Source: Pseudomaricurvus sp033283175
GTDB lineage: Bacteria > Pseudomonadota > Gammaproteobacteria > Pseudomonadales > Cellvibrionaceae
Direction of reading: 5' to 3'
DNA length: 64,000 nt
Assembly: GCA_033283175.1 (NCBI GenBank)
Contig: JAWMQM010000002.1
Coordinates: forward strand, 248,001 to 312,000
A program made the translations under genes and the position numbers. The notes under the pieces were generated by a model. It ran no database searches and was not told the DNA's origin. It saw nothing but the letters and a program-made list of their open reading frames with translations. How positions within the stretch are numbered: position 1 is the first letter of the stretch; the number at the start of each line of letters is the position of its first letter. Shown here one piece after another: positions 35,868-42,840 of the stretch.

Positions 35868-36626
35868 ATGCCAGACCATTCGTATTTGGATAATAGATAT
35901 TTTGTCGATGATAGAGTCTACAATTGTCCATTTTGTAATCGGCGCCATGTGGCGTATTGGATATACAGAGTAGTGGACTTTGACTGGGCCGACAGTAAAC
36001 GCTGTACAGGCTATTTTGTTCAGTGTGGTTCGTGTTCCCGTAGATCTATGCACCTTACATTCGAAAATATGAGTGCAACTTATCTGACGCACCATAATGG
36101 TGAGCCGACATATAAATTTGCCCTTACAAAAGAGCAAAATAGTACAGATTATTTGGATCAATGTTTTTTCTTTTCAGTGCCCACATCGTTTTTTTCGATG
36201 GATGGTCGTATTCCAAAGAAATTAAGAGAACTTCTTGTGGAGGCTGAAGGTTGCTATAAAAGTAACTTCCTCACAGGTGCATCCGCCTGTGCCAGGAAAA
36301 TTATATATGAGCTAGGAGTCCTAGGCGGGGCAAAAGGAGATAATTATGAGGATAGAATTAAGTCTCTAAAAGAAATTCATCCTGAGGTGGAACCATCATT
36401 TTTTGATACGTTGCTAACAATTCAACAAGTTACGAGTAACAAGGTTCATGAAAATTCCTATGATGGCTGGGATTCCAAACACCTCCGGATTATCCTGGCT
36501 TCGTTAAGTGAAGTGCTTCATGAGATATTTGTGGTCCCTGCTCTTAGGGCGGATCGCCGAAAAGCAATATTGGATTTGAAAGGGGAGTTGATTGGAAAGG
36601 AGTCAACGAAAGATCCTATTCAATAG
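35868..36626 (+). CDS. DUF4145-type protein with N-terminal zinc ribbon
   Basis: The 252 residues begin with two Cys pairs (C20-x2-C23 and C53-x2-C56), a probable zinc ribbon, and end with a DUF4145-like helical domain (about 118-225: EAEGCYKSNFLTGASACARK, then IQQVTSNKVHENS). DUF4145 is related to HEPN; the usual arginine before the N-x2-H motif seems replaced by glutamine here, so catalysis is doubtful. I chose ATG 35868 because ggggg lies just upstream; a TTG four codons earlier is weaker. It forms a two-gene unit with the HEPN gene and overlaps the tail of the convergent small gene by seven bases. Confidence 0.75.
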   Translation: MPDHSYLDNRYFVDDRVYNCPFCNRRHVAYWIYRVVDFDWADSKRCTGYFVQCGSCSRRSMHLTFENMSATYLTHHNGEPTYKFALTKEQNSTDYLDQCFFFSVPTSFFSMDGRIPKKLRELLVEAEGCYKSNFLTGASACARKIIYELGVLGGAKGDNYEDRIKSLKEIHPEVEPSFFDTLLTIQQVTSNKVHENSYDGWDSKHLRIILASLSEVLHEIFVVPALRADRRKAILDLKGELIGKESTKDPIQ

Positions 36627-36835
36627 TCCTCATTCACATCTAGGTAATCTTCAAGCAACAGAAGAAACCATAAAGCCTTTATGTAGGGTTTTTCCGGGGG
36701 CCCTTCATGCCCAGATTGATAGAAGGACAGAGCACGGTCCATTTGTCGCTTGCCTGCGTCCGATAGTTCGAGGCTCTCAGAGGCTGTTTGTTTTTCAAGC
36801 TGTTCAATACGTCTGATGTTGGAGGCTCTAACCAT
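36620..36835 (-). CDS. small hypothetical protein of the element
   Basis: The 71-residue product has a charged N-terminal helix (IRRIEQLEKQTASESLEL) and a hydrophobic C-terminal helix (ALWFLLLLEDYL). I do not recognise it. Its ATG overlaps the stop of the upstream gene in a TAATG arrangement, so it is translated with the DUF5681-like gene. Its end overlaps the DUF4145 gene by seven bases on the other strand. Confidence 0.6.
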   Translation of the reverse strand: MVRASNIRRIEQLEKQTASESLELSDAGKRQMDRALSFYQSGHEGPPEKPYIKALWFLLLLEDYLDVNEDY

Positions 36836-37383
36836 TATTCTTCACCGTCACAGGCGTCAGAATCCATCTCAGATTGATCGTCCACGAAGTCAAACGGGTC
36901 TTCGCCGGATCGGTCGACTTCACCCTCAATAGCTTTGGGCTGTGCTTCAAGAGCCGCTAGCCGCTGTTGAATTGCTTCGAGCTCCACAATGTTGGTCAAA
37001 GTACCTAGTGAGTTCATCAGTAGTGCTGCTTGGTCAATAGATATTTCACCCTGAGCGATACCTTTCAGCAGACTGTCGGCCTTCTCCATCAGCGTAGTGC
37101 CTGTGATCTCAAATTCGATGGGGTCTTGAACTGGCTTAGCTTTGGGTAGCAGCTTCTCTAGTACAAATTTAGTGGCTTCCGGATCAGCCAGCATAACTGC
37201 GTCGTAGACCACTTCGTCAATGAACTGTTCTTCTGTGTACCCCAGTCTTTCGAATGAATTGAGAATCTTAGTTCTCGCGATGGAGCGGCCTTTGCGGCCG
37301 CCCTGCGTGTGTCCCTTCTTGAATTTACCATCTGGCCCTTGGAGGTTGCCGTTCAGGGGCTTAGAAAGCTTACTTTTGGCCAT
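36835..37383 (-). CDS. DUF5681-like phage/island protein
   Basis: The 182-residue protein opens with PDGKFKKGHTQGGRKGRS (about residues 17-34), which resembles the G-x-F-x-K-G...GRP-x-G motif of DUF5681 proteins found in phages and islands, some of which are thought to work with DNA packaging. The middle is helical and the C-terminus is very acidic (SEMDSDACDGEE). GGAG eight bases before ATG 37383 decides the start; an earlier one at 37410 is possible. The start lies inside the last codons of the upstream gene. A packaging role is only a possibility. Confidence 0.65.
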   Translation of the reverse strand: MAKSKLSKPLNGNLQGPDGKFKKGHTQGGRKGRSIARTKILNSFERLGYTEEQFIDEVVYDAVMLADPEATKFVLEKLLPKAKPVQDPIEFEITGTTLMEKADSLLKGIAQGEISIDQAALLMNSLGTLTNIVELEAIQQRLAALEAQPKAIEGEVDRSGEDPFDFVDDQSEMDSDACDGEE

Positions 37384-37573
37384 TGGTCGGTCTCCACGCA
37401 TTCCTGGCATCGTTGATCATGCGTTGGCGGGCATCTTCAACGATGTTTGATTCCTTTTGTGGTTCTGGTGGTCTTCCACAGGTGTGTGAATCATTTGCTG
37501 GCTTTTCGTCCAGAGGCCCAATGTTGTCCGTAAAGAAGAACTTTCCTGAGTCCAGAATTTTTACTCTGCTCAT
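37370..37573 (-). CDS. small hypothetical protein of the element
   Basis: This 67-residue product (MSRVKILDSGKFFFTDNIGP...) is unrecognised. It has a single cysteine, a Pro-rich centre and a basic C-terminus. ggggg is six bases before the ATG, and its end overlaps the start of the DUF5681-like gene by 14 bases, so it leads a tightly coupled three-gene unit. The overlap and ribosome site are the reasons for accepting it. Confidence 0.6.
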   Translation of the reverse strand: MSRVKILDSGKFFFTDNIGPLDEKPANDSHTCGRPPEPQKESNIVEDARQRMINDARNAWRPTNGQK

Positions 37574-37696
37574 TTTCTACCCCCAGTGGGTGAGTTGATT
37601 TTTGCCTTGGATTCGAATTTGGCTTGTCTTGATTGAGTGACTTTTGTCATTTTCTTGCTGGTGTGACTGCTGTGGTGTCTAGAGGATACTGAGCGT

Positions 37697-38353
37697 TTAC
37701 GCATCAGGGCCACCATGCAGCCGCTCTGTGATGGCGTCCCCCATCTGTTGAATGATCAAATCTTCTACCTTGTCGTCACACTCGTTGAAGAAGTCTAAGA
37801 TGTCGGTAAGGTCGAACATTTTTTTCGAATATTCGGGATCAATGCTCTGATATGCGAAGTTTTTGAGGTTCGACATATCCTTGGGGGTCAAGGAAATACG
37901 TTTGTAGGTGCTGTCAGTCTGTCTAACGAGGGCAAGGGCTTCGCGCGGTGTTCTGACCCGGTCTAGGTCTAGGCGGAGTACTCTCCCAATGTAGACAAAG
38001 TTGTGATCCTGATTCAGGTGCATTCGGATCTCCATGTCCTTCAGTGAATCCTCGTTGGGTGGGTTAAGGAAGTCATGGGATTCGAAGTATTTGTCTTTCT
38101 GTTCGCAAAGTTCATCTATCGCGTTCTGGATCTGTTGCCGCGCTTTGGATCTTTCGCCGAGAATGCTAGTCAAGCAAGCCTTTAGCCGGTCGACAGCACT
38201 TTCCACAGATTTAAATGACGCCTCCAGCTTGCCGAGATTTGATTCAATTGCATCTTTATGAAATGTGGTGGGGATTCCGTACTGTTCCTTGTCTGGGAAT
38301 TTTCCCGCATATGGTGTCAGTGCATAAAGGTCCAGATTCAGTTGATTAGACAT
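37697..38353 (-). CDS. hypothetical protein with coiled-coil section
   Basis: The 218-residue protein is unrecognised. Residues about 30-100 have heptad-like leucine and charged spacing (ESNLGKLEASFKSVESAVDR onward), suggesting a coiled coil. The remaining part is mixed and acidic at the C-terminus. AGGAG lies eight bases before the ATG, and the start overlaps the end of the upstream gene by 16 bases. It ends a three-gene leftward unit that begins near 38981. Confidence 0.65.
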   Translation of the reverse strand: MSNQLNLDLYALTPYAGKFPDKEQYGIPTTFHKDAIESNLGKLEASFKSVESAVDRLKACLTSILGERSKARQQIQNAIDELCEQKDKYFESHDFLNPPNEDSLKDMEIRMHLNQDHNFVYIGRVLRLDLDRVRTPREALALVRQTDSTYKRISLTPKDMSNLKNFAYQSIDPEYSKKMFDLTDILDFFNECDDKVEDLIIQQMGDAITERLHGGPDA

Positions 38354-38772
38354 TGGATTTTCTCCTTATCAATATCAAGTAGCTTGAGTTCGTGGGCAAT
38401 CTTCTTCAGGGCTTTTCTGCGGCTTATTTGGTAAGCGCACATGTATAGGTCAATCAGGTGGATGAATTCTGATTTGGTAGATTCACTGATTGGAGATAGG
38501 GAAAATTCCGCACAGGATAAAGGGGCTAAGCTAGTCAATAGCTGTCGCTGAAACTGAAGGATAGGTTTGACCACTTTTCGGAATTCTGGGTTGTCCAGGA
38601 AAAGTAGTTCGCATTCAAGTGTGGGCCTTCCTTCGCGGAGTATTCGAAGAAGTGACTGCTCAATTACGCTCTGAGTGGATTTGCTCAGATGGATGTAACC
38701 TACATCCAATAGAATTTCGGCCAGCTCACCTTCTTTACGTTTTAGAAAACCTTGGATTAATGGGATGTCCAT
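38338..38772 (-). CDS. hypothetical protein of the element
   Basis: The 144-residue product is almost wholly helical by composition (LLRILREG, QFQRQLLTSLAPLS, RRKALKKIAHELKLLDIDKE) and has no motif I recognise. GAGGT sits four to five bases before the ATG. It starts two bases after the stop of the upstream 68-residue gene and overlaps the next gene by 16 bases, so all three are translationally linked. Confidence 0.65.
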   Translation of the reverse strand: MDIPLIQGFLKRKEGELAEILLDVGYIHLSKSTQSVIEQSLLRILREGRPTLECELLFLDNPEFRKVVKPILQFQRQLLTSLAPLSCAEFSLSPISESTKSEFIHLIDLYMCAYQISRRKALKKIAHELKLLDIDKEKIQCLIN

Positions 38773-38774
38773 AA

Positions 38775-38981
38775 TTACCTCAGGTACGTGGTACGTTGGT
38801 GGAGAATGATTTCTGCTTGATCACGTTCTGGGCTTCCGTCCTCGGAGTCGCGAAAAAGGTCAATGATCCATTTGGCCTCGGAGTATTCGATTCTTCCTTG
38901 GTCGACCAAATTGGTGAGGACATACTCGGCGTTTTCCTGACGGGTATCCCTTGGTCCGAAATAGGTAATTTGCTGTTTCAT
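38775..38981 (-). CDS. small hypothetical protein, first gene of a leftward unit
   Basis: The 68-residue protein starts MKQQITYFGPRDTRQENAEY and has an acidic helical body. It is not recognised. The ATG at 38981 has GAGG at five bases; a GTG two codons earlier is less well placed. A 16-bp sequence about 70 bases upstream (39049-39064) is repeated in front of the AlpA-like gene, suggesting shared control of the two leftward transcripts. Confidence 0.6.
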   Translation of the reverse strand: MKQQITYFGPRDTRQENAEYVLTNLVDQGRIEYSEAKWIIDLFRDSEDGSPERDQAEIILHQRTTYLR

Positions 38982-39048
38982 GTGCACCTCGCATGTTGCG
39001 TTGGTTTCTAAGTTACTTCGGTGCGTCGAGAGCTGACATGGCCAAGAC

Positions 39049-39064
39049 TGTTACAGTTTTGTCC
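39049..39064 (-). promoter_or_regulatory. 16-bp repeat upstream of the leftward small-gene unit
   Basis: tgttacagttttgtcc occurs here and again at 41930-41945, each time upstream of a leftward gene start. A nine-base block cgtcgagag also recurs between repeat and gene (39024-39032 and 41861-41869). This is best read as a shared operator or promoter part. Confidence 0.55.
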
Positions 39065-39552
39065 CTTGTTCCTGGCTTGAAATGCTGACTAAAAAGCAAC
39101 CAGTCTGGGCGGGCGGTTGGCCCGTCCGGTGACCCGGTAGTGAGGGGAGGAGGGCGAGGAGTTAAATAGGGCCTCCCGTACTAATTCGTATCGCGTCCTA
39201 GCGCCGAACTAGTAGGCAGATATGGGCCTAGGCGTAGAAGCGCGCTAGGGATGACCGAGGGGCGTCGCTTACGTCCCCGCTAGCTGATAGTGATTGTCAT
39301 CTACTGGGGAGGTAGTTAACCGGCGTTAAGCGGAGGCCAATCTGGTGCTCAGAGGTGAGCTGTTTTGGTAACCGGATCAATAGCATGGGGCCTTTTGGTT
39401 TTCGCTTCTGCGAGGTGAGGATCATCCACTCTTGGTGGTTAGATGCCATTGCCCACAGAGGTAGCGTTCTGCATTGGTTTTGGCTGTGATCGCCGGAATT
39501 TCCTATACAGGCGCGGGCGCAAACACTTCGTCACCCACAGCAGTTATGACCC

Positions 39553-39708
39553 GTTTCCGTTTCCGCTGGGGGTATAGAGTGTTACGGAAATGGAAACGGA
39601 AACGATGAGCCCTTACGGGTAAGTTGGGGAGCCAGAGCTCCCCCATTACTTATCCCGCAAGAGAGGGCTGTGATGTTTAAATACTGTGGAAACAGTAGCT
39701 ACGGAAAC
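39553..39708. repeat. cluster of GGAAAC-type boxes, iteron-like
   Basis: Two boxes in minus orientation (39553-39564) face three tandem boxes in plus orientation (39586-39603), giving an exact 13-bp inverted repeat cgtttccgtttcc/ggaaacggaaacg with a 27-base spacer. Two further boxes lie at 39688-39693 (inside actgt...acagt arms) and 39703-39708. Seven copies in 156 bases is far above chance. Confidence 0.65.
39617..39656. other. strong stem-loop between box clusters
   Basis: An inner stem ggggagc/gctcccc with a caga loop is extended by an outer stem gggtaagt/acttatccc with one bulged base. There is no T-tract, so an origin structure or processed RNA is more likely than a terminator. Confidence 0.55.
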
Positions 39709-39807
39709 TGGTTTCGCGCATGCGTCGTTGGCTGAATTAAGTGGCAGAACTGCCGAAGGAGGGAGGCTTAGAAGGGGGTATGTGTGTGTATTTCTTGCCT
39801 GCCGGAA

Positions 39808-41604
39808 TTAGCTTACCTTCGGCGGCTCTAGGCCAATGTGGGCGAGGGTATATTGCTCCAGTTCTGGTGGGTCGTCCGGTTCATATGCCGCCTTGGCTTT
39901 GCTGATAACTGACTTCGAGAAGCCTTTTTCCATCAGTTGTTCACGGTGGGATACGTTGTCTGGGTCATACCCCTCCCGGAAGCATACGAAGAGCTGCTTC
40001 TGCTTTGATAAGCGACGTTCAAATTCATCTTCTTCCCACGGTTCATCCTCAGGGCTGGTGGGCTCTCTGCGCTTCAGAATCGCTACGCATGACGTTATTT
40101 CTGCGGTGATCTCAACCCGCTTCAGCTCCAAGGTGAATGGTGGCTCAGCGTAGTGGTCCTTCTGCTTCTGAACTCTGAGCTCAGTAACGCCCTTATCCTC
40201 TGAGAGCAGTAGCTGGGTATCCATGGCGCCTTTCAACGAGCTGCTGCCCCGACCATCACGGTTATTGCCTTTCGCCGTATGATGAACGATTAAGACACAA
40301 GCGCCTGTGGTATCCCTTATTCGGCGGCAGGCATCGGTAAACTTGGTCATATCAGACACCGCATTTTCATCTCCGCCACCCCAGTTCGTATTGAGGGTGT
40401 CGATAATGACCATGCCGACCGAGCCCATGAACTGCTCTGCGTTTTGAATCTGGGTTATCAGGTCATCGACGAACGTTTCATCCAGCATAACGGCAGGGGA
40501 TTGCGAGACCCCAAAGAAGTTACCTGGGCTGCTGACATTGTGGTGCTTCAGCCATGCGCGGATTCTGGCTTTAATACCGTTTTTACCCTCTCCACAGAGG
40601 TACAGCACACCACCTTGCTCGACTTTGCAGCCGTGCCATTCAGTACCTGTGGACACAGATAGCCCAATATCGATGGCTACGAACGACTTGCCTATGCCGG
40701 TATTTCCTATGAGCGTTGCCAGCGAATCTTTGACCAGATAGCCTTCTAAGAGCCATTGAGGAGGTGTGATCTCCTGAGTGTGTAGGTCATAGATGAAGTA
40801 ATCGTTCTGAACCCGAGGGGGCGGGACGGTTTCAAGGGCGACGTTGATTGTCCGATTGATGTAGTCAGTCCGATCCCATTTGCTGCGGTAGAGGGCGGAT
40901 TCAAAGGCTATTTCCTTCATGACCTCAACATTGCCTCTGGAGTAGAACGCCAGCATGTTGAAGAAGGATTGGTCAGACGCTGAGCGATCAGAGCCTGCTC
41001 TAGCTCCTTCATTTAAGAACTCATCAAACTTAAATGCATCCTTCGAGTGGTGTATACGATCAAGAGTATCATCCTTATCTCGGCAGTTCGGGAGGCTGGT
41101 AGGGGAGGAAGCCTTGTCGGCGCCGCTGGGCGATGTCTCATCACCGAATATCTCACTATAGATCTCCTTGATCGCCCTTGGTCGGCGCTTTATGGTCGAT
41201 TTGCCCTGAAAGACATTGCCTGTGACAGCAATGAAGCGGTCCTTATCGTAGATTTCGACCTTGCCCTTGTCCGTGCGGCTCCTGTCGCCCGGCTTCCGGC
41301 CTTTAACGAATACGTGCAACCCGGTGCCACTCTGAGATATCTCGGTATAGCTGTTCAGCTGCTTAACCACACTTGCTACCCTAGGGTCTGTGATTTCGCC
41401 ATCCTCTATACACTTGTCGAAGTCAAAGCAGACAAACGGGTCACTCGCCGACAGTACAAAACCAACCTTCTCGGACTTGCTGGCGGCCTGCTCAAAGGTC
41501 ATATGCCCGGTTTTCAGTTTCTTAGCTGGTCTCTTCTCGCCATCCACCAGCTTCCAGTTGATCCAATGTGGATACTTTTTCAGCTCCTCTGGTATTCCGT
41601 CCAT
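39808..41604 (-). CDS. primase-polymerase fused to RepA-like helicase
   Basis: The 598-residue protein has an N-terminal primase-polymerase domain: D61-x-D63 in CFDFDKC, SGTGLH with H97, and VEIYDKDRFIAVTG around residue 120, the pattern of phage and plasmid PrimPols such as that of phage NrS-1. Its second half is a RecA-fold RepA-like helicase: Walker A GNTGIGKS (300-307), Walker B VGMVIID (396-402) and IVHHTAKGNNRDGRGSSS. It probably starts replication of the excised element at the adjacent box cluster. It follows the AlpA-like gene by five bases on the same strand. Confidence 0.88.
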   Translation of the reverse strand: MDGIPEELKKYPHWINWKLVDGEKRPAKKLKTGHMTFEQAASKSEKVGFVLSASDPFVCFDFDKCIEDGEITDPRVASVVKQLNSYTEISQSGTGLHVFVKGRKPGDRSRTDKGKVEIYDKDRFIAVTGNVFQGKSTIKRRPRAIKEIYSEIFGDETSPSGADKASSPTSLPNCRDKDDTLDRIHHSKDAFKFDEFLNEGARAGSDRSASDQSFFNMLAFYSRGNVEVMKEIAFESALYRSKWDRTDYINRTINVALETVPPPRVQNDYFIYDLHTQEITPPQWLLEGYLVKDSLATLIGNTGIGKSFVAIDIGLSVSTGTEWHGCKVEQGGVLYLCGEGKNGIKARIRAWLKHHNVSSPGNFFGVSQSPAVMLDETFVDDLITQIQNAEQFMGSVGMVIIDTLNTNWGGGDENAVSDMTKFTDACRRIRDTTGACVLIVHHTAKGNNRDGRGSSSLKGAMDTQLLLSEDKGVTELRVQKQKDHYAEPPFTLELKRVEITAEITSCVAILKRREPTSPEDEPWEEDEFERRLSKQKQLFVCFREGYDPDNVSHREQLMEKGFSKSVISKAKAAYEPDDPPELEQYTLAHIGLEPPKVS

Positions 41605-41609
41605 GTTGC

Positions 41610-41822
41610 TTACCTCTTGGCCATATAGCCAGCGGTAGAGGTGTAGGTCGGCTGGCTATCAATCCATTCGTCAAGATCCTCCTTCTTGTACCGGATGGAG
41701 CTACGGTTGGGGTCGCGAATGAAGGCGGGGCCGTCGCCGACGCATCTCCTTTTCCGAAGGGATGCATCTGAGATTCCGAGGTATGCGGCGGCTTCTTTGG
41801 TGTCGAGTAAACGCTTGATCAT
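41610..41822 (-). CDS. AlpA-family regulator/excisionase
   Basis: The 70-residue protein begins MIKRLLDTKEAAAYLGIS and has a winged helix-turn-helix of the AlpA/MerR-like class (TKEAAAYLGISDASLRKRR) and a wing ending IRYKKEDLDEWIDS. In P4-type and similar elements this protein is the excisionase and a regulator of integrase. It leads the replication gene by five bases. About 108 bases upstream lies the second copy of the 16-bp repeat. Confidence 0.88.
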   Translation of the reverse strand: MIKRLLDTKEAAAYLGISDASLRKRRCVGDGPAFIRDPNRSSIRYKKEDLDEWIDSQPTYTSTAGYMAKR

Positions 41823-41929
41823 GGTAGTTCTCCACAGGGTTAATATCGCACCGCTCGATACGTCGAGAGATGCAGTGAAACACGTGGAGCACTGTAGAAC
41901 GTGCTGTCAGGAGGTTTAATAACCGTAAG

Positions 41930-41945
41930 TGTTACAGTTTTGTCC
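41930..41945 (-). promoter_or_regulatory. 16-bp repeat upstream of the AlpA-like gene
   Basis: This is the second copy of tgttacagttttgtcc, identical to 39049-39064. It sits in the 224-base gap ahead of the AlpA-like gene together with a second copy of cgtcgagag. Confidence 0.55.
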
Positions 41946-42046
41946 TGAAGTTAGGCAGGTGTTCAGCGGAGGGGAGGGGTATGTATGTGTGTTCCCCTAA
42001 GTGTTTGAAATGTATACCGAGATCTGGGGGCCAGGAATGGCTTTAA

Positions 42047-42838
42047 TTAGGTGTGGTTCGCCTTTTCAAGGGCCTTCTTGGCGGCGGCGATGAAATCGGG
42101 TTGGGAAATTGATCTAATGGCGCTATTACATAATTTGGTAGCTTCTGAACTAGTGATATTTTGCTCGTCAGTCAATACATCTACTATATATTGATAGGAG
42201 CTATACATTACCCCTTTGTACAGGGCGCTTGCATCCTTAACTTTGATTTGTAGCTTTCTTTCGAAGTTCGCAATGACTGTGTCTTTGGGGAGTTTATTAT
42301 TTTCAAGAATCAGCTTTTGTACTTCTTCCGGAGACCTTCCCGAGGCGCGAGCGGCTATGCCAATTTCGTTCTCGTTTATGAGTGGCTTGAATGAATAGGT
42401 AGCTTGCGTGTTCTTCAGATTTCTTTCATACCTTTTGAAGTAGGCCTGCGGACTTTCGCAACCTATGTGGTGATCATCATATTTCTTTTTTAGTTGTTTG
42501 AATTCATCGTCGTCGGTCCATTTACCACTTTTCATTTGAATGGCGATATCGATAACCTTTTGAATTAGTTCTTGGGTATCGTACATTTGAACTGTTCTAG
42601 CGCCTCTTGCGTCGGAGCCACGTTCACTAAAAAGGCTCTTAATTCTCTCTGGGACATTATCTTCCCAACGTCTCTTGTCCGTGATGATGTCAATCATACC
42701 AAGCCAGTAATTGCTGAGGTCCTCGTCGATGAATGCTGATTCCACTTGCTCGCGAAATAGGTCTGCGAGACGTTTTACCTTGTCGTGTGTGGTGGGCGTG
42801 CTTGGATCCAAAACATCGAATATCAGTTTTTTACTCAT
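42047..42838 (-). CDS. hypothetical protein co-transcribed with the integrase
   Basis: The 263-residue product is hydrophilic and mostly helical, without motifs I recognise. Its ATG at 42838 has GGAGGG six bases upstream, reaching into the last codons of the integrase, and starts two bases after the integrase stop, so it is translated with it. Composition is AT-rich like the cargo genes. It could help recombination or regulate the element, but nothing in the sequence shows this. Confidence 0.7.
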   Translation of the reverse strand: MSKKLIFDVLDPSTPTTHDKVKRLADLFREQVESAFIDEDLSNYWLGMIDIITDKRRWEDNVPERIKSLFSERGSDARGARTVQMYDTQELIQKVIDIAIQMKSGKWTDDDEFKQLKKKYDDHHIGCESPQAYFKRYERNLKNTQATYSFKPLINENEIGIAARASGRSPEEVQKLILENNKLPKDTVIANFERKLQIKVKDASALYKGVMYSSYQYIVDVLTDEQNITSSEATKLCNSAIRSISQPDFIAAAKKALEKANHT

Positions 42839-42840
42839 CT

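Larger units (their letters stand above)
38982..39807. other. 826-base non-coding region of the element, candidate origin and RNA region
   Basis: No credible gene lies here. Seen in order: a promoter-side repeat (39049-39064), a hairpin gggcgggc/gcccgtcc (39107-39127), five CTAG tetranucleotides in 86 bases (39198-39283), eight-base arms cctagcgc/gcgctagg at 39197 and 39242, a cluster of seven GGAAAC/T boxes (39553-39708) and a long hairpin at 39617-39656. The location next to the replication gene suggests an origin, a small RNA, or both. Confidence 0.6.
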
